In this document: positions 1 through 7,229 of the stretch, piece by piece
Position numbering within the stretch: position 1 is the stretch's first letter
Layout: every line of letters begins with the position of its first letter
DNA from: JAKFDK01 sp036676195
GTDB taxonomy: Bacteria > Bacillota > Sulfobacillia > Symbiobacteriales > ZC4RG38
Length of the DNA: 14,643 nucleotides
NCBI GenBank assembly: GCA_036676195.1
Contig: JAKFDK010000125.1
Span: forward strand, 1-14,643
Reading direction: 5' to 3'
Notes under the pieces: model-generated
Databases searched by the model: none
What the model was told of the DNA's origin: nothing
Seen by the model: only the letters and a program-made list of their open reading frames with translations
Program-made: the position numbers and the translations under genes

Positions 1-1155
1 TGGTGTCCGTGTCCGCTACCGTGAAGGTGAAGGTCTGGCTGGCGCTGTCGCCGTCCGCCCCCCCGGGCGTGTCATCCGTCGCCGTTACGGTGACGGTGTA
101 GGTCCCGGCGGCCGTGTAGGGCAACGTGCCGCTGATCAGGCCGGTGACGCTGTCGATCTGCAGGCCCACCGGCAGCCCGGTGGCGGCGTAGGTCAGGGTA
201 TCACCGTCGGCATCGTCGCCCGGCACCGCCAGGCTGACCGTATTGCCCTCGGCGCTGTGCGGATCGGGAACAGGTGCCAGGGTGGGCGTGGTGTCCGTGT
301 CCGCCACCGTGAAGGTGAAGGTCTGGCTGGCGCTGTCGCCGTCCGGCGCCCCGGGCGTAGCATCCGTCGCCGTCACCGTCACGGTGTGGGTCCCGTCGGC
401 CGTGTAGGGCAACGTGCCGCTGATCAGGCCGGTGGCGCGGTCGATCTGCAGACCTGCCGGCAGCCCGGTGGCGGCGTAAGTCAGGGTATCACCGTCGGCA
501 TCGTCGCCCGGCACCGCCAGGCTGACCGGATTGCCCTCGGCGCTGTGCTGGTCGGGAACAGGTGCCAGGGTGGGCGTGGTGTCCGTGTCCGCGACCGTCC
601 AGGTAAAGGTCTGGCTGGCGCTGTCTTCGTCCGGTCCCCCGGGCGTGTTATCCGTGATTGTCACGGTGACGGTATGGGTCCCGGCGGACGTGTAGGTCAG
701 TGCGCCGCTGATCAGGCCGGTGGCGCGGTCGATCGTCAGACCCGCCGGCAGCCCGGTGGCGGCGTAGCTCAGGTCATAACCGTCGACATCGTCGCCCAGG
801 ACCTGCAGGCTGACCGCATCGCTCTCGGCGCTGTACTGGTCGGGAACGGGTGCCAGGACGGGCGTAGTGTCTATGTTCGCTACCGTCCATTCGAAGGTCT
901 GGCTGGCGCTGTCCGCTGCCGCGTTGTCAGGTGAGGGGCTGGAGTCTGTCACTATCACAGTCACGCCGTGCGTACCGGCGGCGGTGTAGGTCAACCGGCC
1001 GCTGATCAGGCCGGTGGCGCTGTCGATCGTCAGTCCGGCCGGCAGCCCGGTGGCGCTGTAGGCCAGGGTGTCACCGTCGGCATCGTCGCCCTGTACGGCA
1101 AGGATGGGCGTCCCCCCCTCATCGTGGGTCTGGGGAGGGATGGGGTCCAGTGTCG
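1..1155 (-). repeat. Tandem 288 bp coding repeats (96-residue Ig-like units)
   Basis: The same junction (tggtgtccgtgtccg or close variants) recurs at 1, 289, 577 and 865, giving an exact 288 bp period, with a fourth, more diverged unit reaching about 1155. Units 1-288 and 289-576 differ at only a few positions by eye, while the units nearer the N-terminus are progressively more different. Each unit encodes one Ig-like domain (TPTLAPVPD...SAEG...GDDADGDTLTYAATGLPAGL...). The array continues past the left edge. Near-identity at DNA level suggests recent duplication or gene conversion, so copy number may vary between strains. Confidence 0.93.
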
Positions 1156-2398
1156 GACTTGAGTCGACGTTTTCCGTTATGTCGGCGCGGTTGTTGCCGG
1201 CATCGGTGTCCAGGATGTCGGCGGGCTCGACGATGGCGGCAATGATCGTCAGCGTCGTTCCCGTGCTGGGAGCGACGTTTCCGTAGAGGGTATACGTAAC
1301 CGTCCCGCCGTCGGGCAGGCTGACGGCTCCGCTGACCTCGTTGCCGGAGACGGTGTCACAGGTGGACCCTGCGGAAGCGGTGCAGTTCCAGCCGGTATTT
1401 TCGATGCCCGCGGGGACAGACGCCGTGAAGGTGGCCCCCGTCACAGCGTTGGGACCGTTATTCCGGACTACGATCTCATGGGAAACAGCCTCGCCCGCGT
1501 GCAGGACACGCCCGGCGGCGCCCGAAGCGGAAATCTCCAGGTCGGCCGGAACGGCCACAACGAGGTCGTCGATCTCATGGATGTTGCGGAGGCCGCCGGT
1601 GGACGCCGCCAGGCCCAACTTCAGCGTCTGGGGCGGGGCGGACGGCAGGGCTACGGGACCCAGAACCTGGGTAAAGGGGGCGCCGCTGCCAAACTGGATG
1701 GCGACCGTGATCGTCTGCTCCGGGGAGATGACAATCCGGGCCCGGCGGTACCCGGCTCCGGACTGGTCCGGGCGCGTGGCTGATGTGCCGAAGGCAAGGG
1801 GTTGCATCTGCGTGTTGAGTTTTGCCCCCGCGATCCAGGCATAGTCAGGGGCCGGACCGCGCACGCCCACCGTGTTGGGGCTGAAGCCGGTCCCGCCCAC
1901 GTGGCCGGAGTTGGTGTTGGCAAAGTTGCCGTAGACGTCGAGGCCAATGCCCACGTACCCTTTGGACACCCCGGGCCTGGAATCGCTCTGGGTATACCCG
2001 AGGCCGCCGCCAGGGGCCCCCGGTGAGAAGGCGATGCTGCCGTCGAACAGAAAAAAGCTGATGCCGTCGGCGCCGTTGGCGCCGCCGCCATAGATGGCGA
2101 AGTCGAACTCCACGACGATCCCCTGATCGGAGGGAAAGGCCGAATCGTACACCAGGAACCCCGCCTGATTGTTCTGCAGGGGGGTAAGTCGCAGCCACCC
2201 GTCCCCGGTCTGTTGGGCACTGCCGGAAAGTTTCCAGGCAGCACCCAGGGGGGCATCAAAGGGCTCCCCGATGGGGAATGTCGAGGCGTTGGCAACGTTG
2301 GTCCACGCCCCGCGGAGCAGACAAAGCAACGCCATCGCCCAGCGTGCGATTCGCAGGTACCGCTGCCGGTCCCAGTTTTTACGTAAGAACTGCTGCAA
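1..2398 (-). CDS. Large secreted lectin-like protein with DUF11-like and tandem Ig-like repeats (C-terminus outside window)
   Basis: The minus-strand frame is open from about 2494 to the left edge without a stop. From a TTG at 2398 the N-terminus is basic (RKNWDRQRYLRIARW), then hydrophobic (AMALLCLL), and reaches a likely signal peptidase site near ANA-STF (residue 39). Residues 41-285 resemble an L-type (legume-like) lectin sandwich: FDFAIYGGG, ADGISFFLFDG, GGLGYTQ, GYVGIGLDVYGNF, NTNSGHVGG. Residues 286-410 look like DUF11 (VRNNGPNAVTGATFTASVPA, then NNRADITENV). From about residue 412, 96-residue repeats of putative Ig (He_PIG) type follow, with the recurring core ATGLPAGLTID.ATGLISG. I infer an exported, perhaps cell-surface, glycan-binding adhesin. 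Start choice is uncertain: a GTG at 2491 is in frame but would place 31 residues before the signal peptide, and the TTG has only a distant GAAGGG. Family assignment is by motif recognition only. Confidence 0.8.
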   Translation of the reverse strand, partial: MQQFLRKNWDRQRYLRIARWAMALLCLLRGAWTNVANASTFPIGEPFDAPLGAAWKLSGSAQQTGDGWLRLTPLQNNQAGFLVYDSAFPSDQGIVVEFDFAIYGGGANGADGISFFLFDGSIAFSPGAPGGGLGYTQSDSRPGVSKGYVGIGLDVYGNFANTNSGHVGGTGFSPNTVGVRGPAPDYAWIAGAKLNTQMQPLAFGTSATRPDQSGAGYRRARIVISPEQTITVAIQFGSGAPFTQVLGPVALPSAPPQTLKLGLAASTGGLRNIHEIDDLVVAVPADLEISASGAAGRVLHAGEAVSHEIVVRNNGPNAVTGATFTASVPAGIENTGWNCTASAGSTCDTVSGNEVSGAVSLPDGGTVTYTLYGNVAPSTGTTLTIIAAIVEPADILDTDAGNNRADITENVDSSPTLDPIPPQTHDEGGTPILAVQGDDADGDTLAYSATGLPAGLTIDSATGLISGRLTYTAAGTHGVTVIVTDSSPSPDNAAADSASQTFEWTVANIDTTPVLAPVPDQYSAESDAVSLQVLGDDVDGYDLSYAATGLPAGLTIDRATGLISGALTYTSAGTHTVTVTITDNTPGGPDEDSASQTFTWTVADTDTTPTLAPVPDQHSAEGNPVSLAVPGDDADGDTLTYAATGLPAGLQIDRATGLISGTLPYTADGTHTVTVTATDATPGAPDGDSASQTFTFTVADTDTTPTLAPVPDPHSAEGNTVSLAVPGDDADGDTLTYAATGLPVGLQIDSVTGLISGTLPYTAAGTYTVTVTATDDTPGGADGDSASQTFTFTVADTDT

Positions 2399-2614
2399 TA
2401 CGTGACCATACCCTTCGGGGATGAATGCAGGATCGACGGGCGGCAGGAAGACCGCGCCAAGGAAAGATCCCTTGCCATAACATGTTAGCACATTTGGATA
2501 TAAGGATATAGAGTGTCAACTGAAGGGCTGACCACCGTCTCAATTCCTGGGTTTCGCACCCTCCGCGCTGGCATACGACGGGCGCCGGGCGGTGGTAGTT
2601 CCGACTGAACGGGG

Positions 2615-2641
2615 AGGGTGCCACCGGCTCGGTGGCACCCT
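2615..2641. other. Perfect 12 bp inverted repeat with 3-nt loop
   Basis: AGGGTGCCACCG at 2615-2626 is exactly complementary to CGGTGGCACCCT at 2630-2641, with loop GCT. No T-tract follows on either strand, so it is not a standard intrinsic terminator. It lies about 90 nt downstream of the gerB stop and 215 nt upstream of the lectin-like gene. It may stop or process gerB transcripts, or be a dispersed palindromic element. Nothing else in the 2399-2732 gap is recognisable apart from the hairpin at 2713. Confidence 0.6.
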
Positions 2642-2712
2642 GATCGGTTTGACACACACGGTGCGCGCCCTTTTGATACCAATCCGGAACCTGCATGTCC
2701 ACATATTACCGT

Positions 2713-2731
2713 AGGCCGCCGGTGGCGGCCT
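2713..2731 (-). terminator. Hairpin right after gerB stop (possible weak terminator)
   Basis: AGGCCGCC (2713-2720) and GGCGGCCT (2724-2731) form an 8 bp stem with loop GGT. It starts two bases past the gerB stop codon on the minus strand. No U-run follows, so termination is inferred from position and stem strength only. Confidence 0.4.
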
Positions 2732-2732
2732 G

Positions 2733-3809
2733 TCACCGTGAACAGATCACAGACCACAACAACAGCACCAGCGGCAGCCCCACGCCCACCGTGATGCTGT
2801 ATACCGGGAACACGGCGCGTAAAAAATAATTCATTTCTATATTGCTGTCTGCCACCCAGTAGGCCAGCACACCGATAATGAAGGCCAGGGGGGTCGTGAT
2901 GCTGCGGTGGTCTTTAAGGTGACACAGTGTAGCCACGCCGCTGGCGGCGGCCCACAGGAGGACCGTGGCTTTCACGAATGACCCCAGGGTCCAGAGCAAA
3001 ATGCCCATGACATCCAGGTTGGCCAGAAACTCCGCCACATTAATGTGCTTGATTTCCTCAAAGGTGGGGTACGTCATGGCTCTGACACTTTCAATGCCAA
3101 AGACGGCCACCGGGCCGGTGATGGGCCCAACGGCCAGCAGGCTGATGGCCAACATGGACCACAGGCCCTTGTAATATGGGCGGGCGGCTGGGCGCAGGCA
3201 GGCGCCGAACATGGCCAGCAGCACCGTTTCCGCCAGCAGCCCCTGCAGGGCGAGCCCACCCCGCATGACCGGCACCCAGCCATGTTCCAGGATGGGCAGC
3301 AGGTAGTGGTATTGCTTGTCCTTGGTGAGCATGATCGACGCCAGCGAACCGGTCAGCACCAGCACTGGCAGGATCACGTCGTTGGCCCGGGCGATGACTT
3401 CAATGCCATGCCGGGCGCTGTAGGTGACCAGAGCCAGCCCAACCCCGACCAGTACCAGTATGGGCGTTTCCGGCATGACCAGCCGCATAAAGTCACCAAA
3501 ATTACGCACCAGCAGCGCCGTTACATGGAGAAAGTACCAGATGAAGATGACCCCAACCGCCCGCCCCACCCACCGGCCAAACAGGGTAACGCTCAATTGA
3601 ATCAGGTTCTGTCCCGGCCGGCGGTGCATGAGCATGATCACAATCAGCAGGCTGCCCAGCCCGGTGAGGGTGGCCACCACCAGGGAAATCCAACTGTTGC
3701 GCCCGGCATAGAAGCCGGCAAACCGGACAAACAACAGGTGGTAGGTAACGGTGATACTGGTGACCAGCAGCCAGATTGCCTGGCGCAAATTGATCAGTTC
3801 CAGATGCAA
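2733..3809 (-). CDS. gerB: GerB-type spore germination permease (GerAB family, APC superfamily)
   Basis: A 358-residue, very hydrophobic protein with about ten predicted membrane spans (for example 11-30, 42-60, 83-102, 116-131, 144-161, 185-203, 215-235, 268-292, 306-322, 332-353). Length and layout match the GerAB/GerKB endospore germination permeases. Seen signatures include the N-terminal INLRQAIWLL, GIEVIARANDVILPVLV (135-151), MTYPTFEEI (245-253) and LDVMGILLWTLGSFVK (265-280). In the family the B subunit sits in the spore inner membrane and holds the germinant binding pocket, acting with A and C subunits. The start is TTG at 3809, preceded on the minus strand by GGGAGGG about 5 nt away. 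It is divergent from gerA, with about 150 bp between the two starts, which is less usual than an A-B-C operon. The specific germinant cannot be read from sequence. Confidence 0.92.
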   Translation of the reverse strand: MHLELINLRQAIWLLVTSITVTYHLLFVRFAGFYAGRNSWISLVVATLTGLGSLLIVIMLMHRRPGQNLIQLSVTLFGRWVGRAVGVIFIWYFLHVTALLVRNFGDFMRLVMPETPILVLVGVGLALVTYSARHGIEVIARANDVILPVLVLTGSLASIMLTKDKQYHYLLPILEHGWVPVMRGGLALQGLLAETVLLAMFGACLRPAARPYYKGLWSMLAISLLAVGPITGPVAVFGIESVRAMTYPTFEEIKHINVAEFLANLDVMGILLWTLGSFVKATVLLWAAASGVATLCHLKDHRSITTPLAFIIGVLAYWVADSNIEMNYFLRAVFPVYSITVGVGLPLVLLLWSVICSR

Positions 3810-3962
3810 TCGACCCTCCCGGCTCCGGATCGCGCGGCCCTACCGCGCAGGCGGCCACAATTAGTGTGCCCACCGGCCAGGTGATGATCCAATTCGGTCG
3901 GGTATCGCCGTGGAAACAGCCGGGAACTCTAGCGTCAGGCTGTGGCAAGGAGCGAAGGCAGT

Positions 3963-5777
3963 ATGGCCAGAAACAGCCGGTTGGCGCGGCCGGTCCGGCA
4001 GGTTCGACAGACAGCGCAGGACACCCGGGCCCACGGGCTGAAACAGGACGGCAGCCTGGCCACCGGGCCGGCACAACGGCCGAAGCCTTTGCCGACCGCC
4101 ACCGTGCTGAAGGCGGCCTTGGCCGAACCGGGCCTTGATAGCCGGGCACAGGCCGCGCTGGACAAGTACCGTGCCGCCTTGCAGGCGCTGGGCAACCTGA
4201 CCCTGGACAGCGCTGAAGGTGCAATGGCAGCGGCCACCCACGCACTGCATACGGCCACCCGGGAATTGGAAGAGCTACCCCTGCCCGCATCTCTGGGGGC
4301 GGCCGTGGCGATCTTGCAGGAGTTGTTCCAGGACTGTGCCGATGTGATCTTTCGCAGCGTCCTCATTGGCGGCCGGCGCCCGGCACTGGTCCTGATGGTT
4401 GACGGCGTGGTCAATGCCGAACGGCTGGAGCAAAACGTGCTGCAGCCGCTGGTGCACTGGGGCGAACCGGACCAGGTGCCGTCGACCGCCGGTGCGTTAA
4501 AAGTCTGGCTGGAATCAGTGGCCGTGTCCGTGCAGCAGGTGGAACCGGTCTATCGGGTGGGTCAGGTGGTGGACGCCGTCCTGAACGCCGGTGCCGTGGC
4601 GCTGGTCGACGGCGTGGCCGCCGGGGTCAGGCTGGCAGTCGGGGAGTGGAAACAACGGTCCATTGAGGAACCGGTGGCCGAAGGCACGATCCGCGGACCG
4701 CGCGAGGGGTTTAACGAGATCCTCCAGACCAACATCTCCCTTTTACGCCGTAAACTGCGCAGCCCGCATCTGAAAATCGAACAGTTGACTCTGGGGCGGG
4801 TCAGCCGCACGCCGGTCAGTCTCGTTTATTTACAGGATATTGTCAATCCTGGCCTGGTTGCCGAGGTGAGGCGGCGGTTGCAGCGCATTGACACCGATGC
4901 CATCATCGATACCGGCATGATCGAGGAGTTCATTGAAGACCAGCCGCTTTCCCTGTTCCCGCAGATTGGCAACACCGAGCGGCCGGATCGGGTCGTCGCC
5001 GGGCTCCTCGAAGGTCGGGTCGCCATTCTGGCCGATGGCACCCCTTTTGGCCTGCTGGTGCCCGTGACGTTCTGGTCTCAGATGCAGGCGGGCGAAGACT
5101 ATTACGAACGGTTCTGGGTCAATACCGCCGTTCGCTGGCTGCGCTATCAGTTTATGATCATTGCCCTGGTCGGGCCGTCGGCTTATGTGGCCATCACTAC
5201 CTTTCATCAGGAAATGCTCCCGACCAACCTGTTGCTTTCCATTGCCGCGGCCCGGGAGGGGATCCCCTTCCCGGCCCTGGTCGAGGCGTTGATTATGGAA
5301 ATTTTTTTCGAGGCATTGCGGGAGGCTGGGGTCCGGCTGCCTCGCCCCATTGGCCAGGCAGTCAGCATCGTGGGTGCGCTGGTGATTGGTGAAGCGGCCG
5401 TCCGGGCCGGCCTGGCCTCTGCTCCGGTGGTAATTATTGTGGGCATTACGGGCATTGCTTCGTTTACTTTTCCCCGGTTCAACCTGGGCATTGCCATTCG
5501 CCTGGCGCGCTTTCCGCTCATGGTCCTGGCCGGCTCACTGGGGCTGTTCGGACTGATGGTTGGCCTGCTTGGCATTTTGGTGCACCTGTGTGCACTGCGC
5601 TCGTTCGGTACACCTTTCCTGCAGCCGTTGGCACCTCTGACCTGGACTGAGCTGAAGGATGTGTTGGTTCGGGCACCGGTCTGGAAGATGAAATACCGTC
5701 AGCGTGGGTTACAGGCCATTAATCGGCGCCGTCAGGCGCCGGGGCTAGAACCCGAGCCGAGAGGAAACGGGTCATGA
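3963..5777 (+). CDS. gerA: GerA-type spore germination receptor subunit A (GerAA/GerKA family)
   Basis: A 604-residue protein from ATG 3963, which follows AAGGAG (3947-3952) at 10 nt; a GTG at 3942 in the same frame has a poorer site. The cytoplasmic N-terminal region carries family hallmarks: DGVVNAERLEQNVLQPL (148-164), EGTIRGPREGFNE (240-252), LQRIDTDAIIDTGMIEEFIE (306-325), FPQIGNTERPD (332-342) and EGRVAILADGTPFGLLVP (350-367). Membrane segments follow at about 396-412, 465-480, 487-505 and 518-545, with GQAVSIVGALVIGEAAVRAG (464-483) between the conserved region and the last helices. Known A subunits assemble with B and C in the spore inner membrane and are implicated in germinant-triggered ion release. 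About 120 residues precede the conserved core, a long Ala/Arg-rich N-terminal extension compared with short A subunits. The stop overlaps the gerC start (ATGA). Confidence 0.95.
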   Translation: MARNSRLARPVRQVRQTAQDTRAHGLKQDGSLATGPAQRPKPLPTATVLKAALAEPGLDSRAQAALDKYRAALQALGNLTLDSAEGAMAAATHALHTATRELEELPLPASLGAAVAILQELFQDCADVIFRSVLIGGRRPALVLMVDGVVNAERLEQNVLQPLVHWGEPDQVPSTAGALKVWLESVAVSVQQVEPVYRVGQVVDAVLNAGAVALVDGVAAGVRLAVGEWKQRSIEEPVAEGTIRGPREGFNEILQTNISLLRRKLRSPHLKIEQLTLGRVSRTPVSLVYLQDIVNPGLVAEVRRRLQRIDTDAIIDTGMIEEFIEDQPLSLFPQIGNTERPDRVVAGLLEGRVAILADGTPFGLLVPVTFWSQMQAGEDYYERFWVNTAVRWLRYQFMIIALVGPSAYVAITTFHQEMLPTNLLLSIAAAREGIPFPALVEALIMEIFFEALREAGVRLPRPIGQAVSIVGALVIGEAAVRAGLASAPVVIIVGITGIASFTFPRFNLGIAIRLARFPLMVLAGSLGLFGLMVGLLGILVHLCALRSFGTPFLQPLAPLTWTELKDVLVRAPVWKMKYRQRGLQAINRRRQAPGLEPEPRGNGS

Positions 5778-6949
5778 TCCGGCGGCAGATCGCATTCGTT
5801 GTGGCTGCGGCTATGATTCTTTCTCTGGCCGGATGCTGGAGCCGGGTGGAGGTAAACGACCTGGCCATTGCCACCATGGTCGGGTTTGACCGCACGCCGA
5901 AGGGTGACATTCAGATCTGGCTCCAGGTGGTGATTCCCGTCAAGGCCGGACGTGCCCCCGAGGGCGGCGGCGGTGGACAGGGACTTCCGTTCGTCACGGT
6001 GAGCGCCACCGGCCGGACTGTACTGGAAGCCAGTAAAATGCTGCAGTTGGAGTTGCCAAGACGTATTTTCTGGGCCCATGCCCGCGTGTTTTTGGTGGGG
6101 GAGGACCTGGCCAGGGCAGGCTTGCGACCAGTGCTCGATTTCCTGACGCGCCACCGGGAAATACGACTGAACGGCTATATTCTGGCTGTGCGCGGTAATA
6201 TTGCCCAGGTCATGGCGACACCGGTGGACCTGGAGAAGCTGCCGGCTGACCACCTGCGCGAGATCATGCGTACCCGGTATGGCACGGTGGTGAACCTGGC
6301 GGAGTTTATCCGGCTGTTGTCTTCCCGTGGCGCCGACCCAGTCATGGGTGCGGTGACGGTATCGCCACCTCCGGCCGGAGCGCCCCGGGGGCAACGGCCT
6401 GCGCTGCGGCTGGCCGGGACGGCAGTGTTTCGTGGCGACAAACTGGTGGGTTTTCTGGATGAACGCATCACCCGCGGCCTGCTCTGGCTGCGCGGGCGGG
6501 TCACTTCCGGTGTGGTGGTGGTGCCGGCGCCGGGGGCGTCGGGCCTGGTCAGCGTGGAATGGGTCCTCACCCACATCAAACGCACGGCCTGGCTCAGAGG
6601 GGACCAGGTGGTGATTCACCTGCAGGCCCGTGCCGAGGGCGATATCGGCGAGACACTGGCCGACCTGGATCTTGACGATCCTGCAGTCTCGGAGCAGATT
6701 GAGGAGGCGGTGCAGCGGGAGATTCACCTGCGCATGGAGGAGGCACTGGAACGCACCCGTGCCCTGAATGCGGATGCGGCGGCGCTGGGTGAGGTGGTTC
6801 ACGAGCAACTGCCCCAGGTATGGCAGCAGCTTGAGCCTGACTGGTTGGGGGATGCATTCCACCGGGTTGCCGTGGAGATCGCGGTGGAAACCCATGTGCG
6901 CCGGACCGGGGCGAGTATCCGGCCCATGGAGATCCCGGCCCCGGATTAA
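5774..6949 (+). CDS. gerC: GerC-type spore germination lipoprotein (Ger(x)C family)
   Basis: A 391-residue protein. The first 21 residues form a lipoprotein signal: basic MIRRQ, hydrophobic core, lipobox LAGC with the lipidated Cys at 21, followed by the family signature CWSRVEVNDLAI. The rest matches the Ger(x)C pattern: GRTVLEASKMLQLELPRRIFWAHARVFLVGED, then GTAVFRGDKLVGFLD, and the C-terminal HVRRTGASIRP typical of the last strand region. After diacylglyceryl transfer it would sit on the outer face of the spore inner membrane with GerA and GerB. Its ATG overlaps the gerA stop by 4 bp (ATGA), so the two are probably translationally coupled, with GAGAGG a few bases upstream. Assignment is firm; the ligand is unknown. 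Confidence 0.95.
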   Translation: MIRRQIAFVVAAAMILSLAGCWSRVEVNDLAIATMVGFDRTPKGDIQIWLQVVIPVKAGRAPEGGGGGQGLPFVTVSATGRTVLEASKMLQLELPRRIFWAHARVFLVGEDLARAGLRPVLDFLTRHREIRLNGYILAVRGNIAQVMATPVDLEKLPADHLREIMRTRYGTVVNLAEFIRLLSSRGADPVMGAVTVSPPPAGAPRGQRPALRLAGTAVFRGDKLVGFLDERITRGLLWLRGRVTSGVVVVPAPGASGLVSVEWVLTHIKRTAWLRGDQVVIHLQARAEGDIGETLADLDLDDPAVSEQIEEAVQREIHLRMEEALERTRALNADAAALGEVVHEQLPQVWQQLEPDWLGDAFHRVAVEIAVETHVRRTGASIRPMEIPAPD

Positions 6950-6971
6950 TGAAGGCGGGAGGGAACTGTTT

Positions 6972-7199
6972 GTGCTGGCGCTGTTGGCGCTGCTAGTGCT
7001 CTGTGCGCTGATCACCGCCCTTGAGCTCCCCGGGCTGGCAAGCCGGCGTCACAAGGGGGAGCAGCTTACTTTTGGGGTTTTGCTGGCCCTGGGTTTTGGC
7101 ACTGGCCTGGCCCTGGTGCTGCGGTGGCCGGTTCCCAACCCCACGCAGGTCCTGGAAGCCATCTTCGGGCCGGTGGCCGCGCTGGCGGGGATGCGCTAG
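6972..7199 (+). CDS. Small two-helix membrane protein, candidate germinant receptor D subunit
   Basis: A 75-residue ORF starting at GTG 6972, preceded by GGGAGGG (6957-6963) at 8 nt, and beginning 23 nt after the gerC stop. It encodes two hydrophobic segments (about 1-19 VLALLALLVLCALITALEL and 33-51 TFGVLLALGFGTGLALVLR), separated by a basic loop ASRRHKG, with a tail VPNPTQVLEAIFGPV. Position, size and topology match the small D proteins known to be encoded with some Bacillus germinant receptors, where they modulate germination responses. That match is by architecture, not by sequence alignment. It is the last gene of the operon: the terminator hairpin starts inside its stop codon. Confidence 0.72.
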   Translation: MLALLALLVLCALITALELPGLASRRHKGEQLTFGVLLALGFGTGLALVLRWPVPNPTQVLEAIFGPVAALAGMR

Positions 7200-7229
7200 G
7201 GCGGGCTCACCGCCCTTTCGCTTTTTCTT
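7198..7229 (+). terminator. Intrinsic terminator of the gerA-gerC-D operon
   Basis: AGGGCGG (7198-7204) pairs with CCGCCCT (7210-7216) around loop GCTCA, followed by TTCGCTTTTTCTT. The stem begins inside the TAG of the small membrane protein gene and lies across the last codons of the convergent uup-like gene, so a coding region of the opposite strand doubles as the terminator. Confidence 0.85.

Noticed and set aside
257..934. Plus-strand open frame of 225 codons with repeated Arg/Gly-rich sequence
   Set aside because: It is antisense to the Ig-like repeat array, its internal repetition mirrors the 288 bp units, and its composition is unnatural. The minus frame gives coherent domains.
1651..2478. 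Minus-strand open frame of 275 codons
   Set aside because: It overlaps the lectin-like gene in another frame on the same strand and is Ser/Pro/Arg-rich without motifs. The chosen frame has a signal peptide and a lectin-like pattern.
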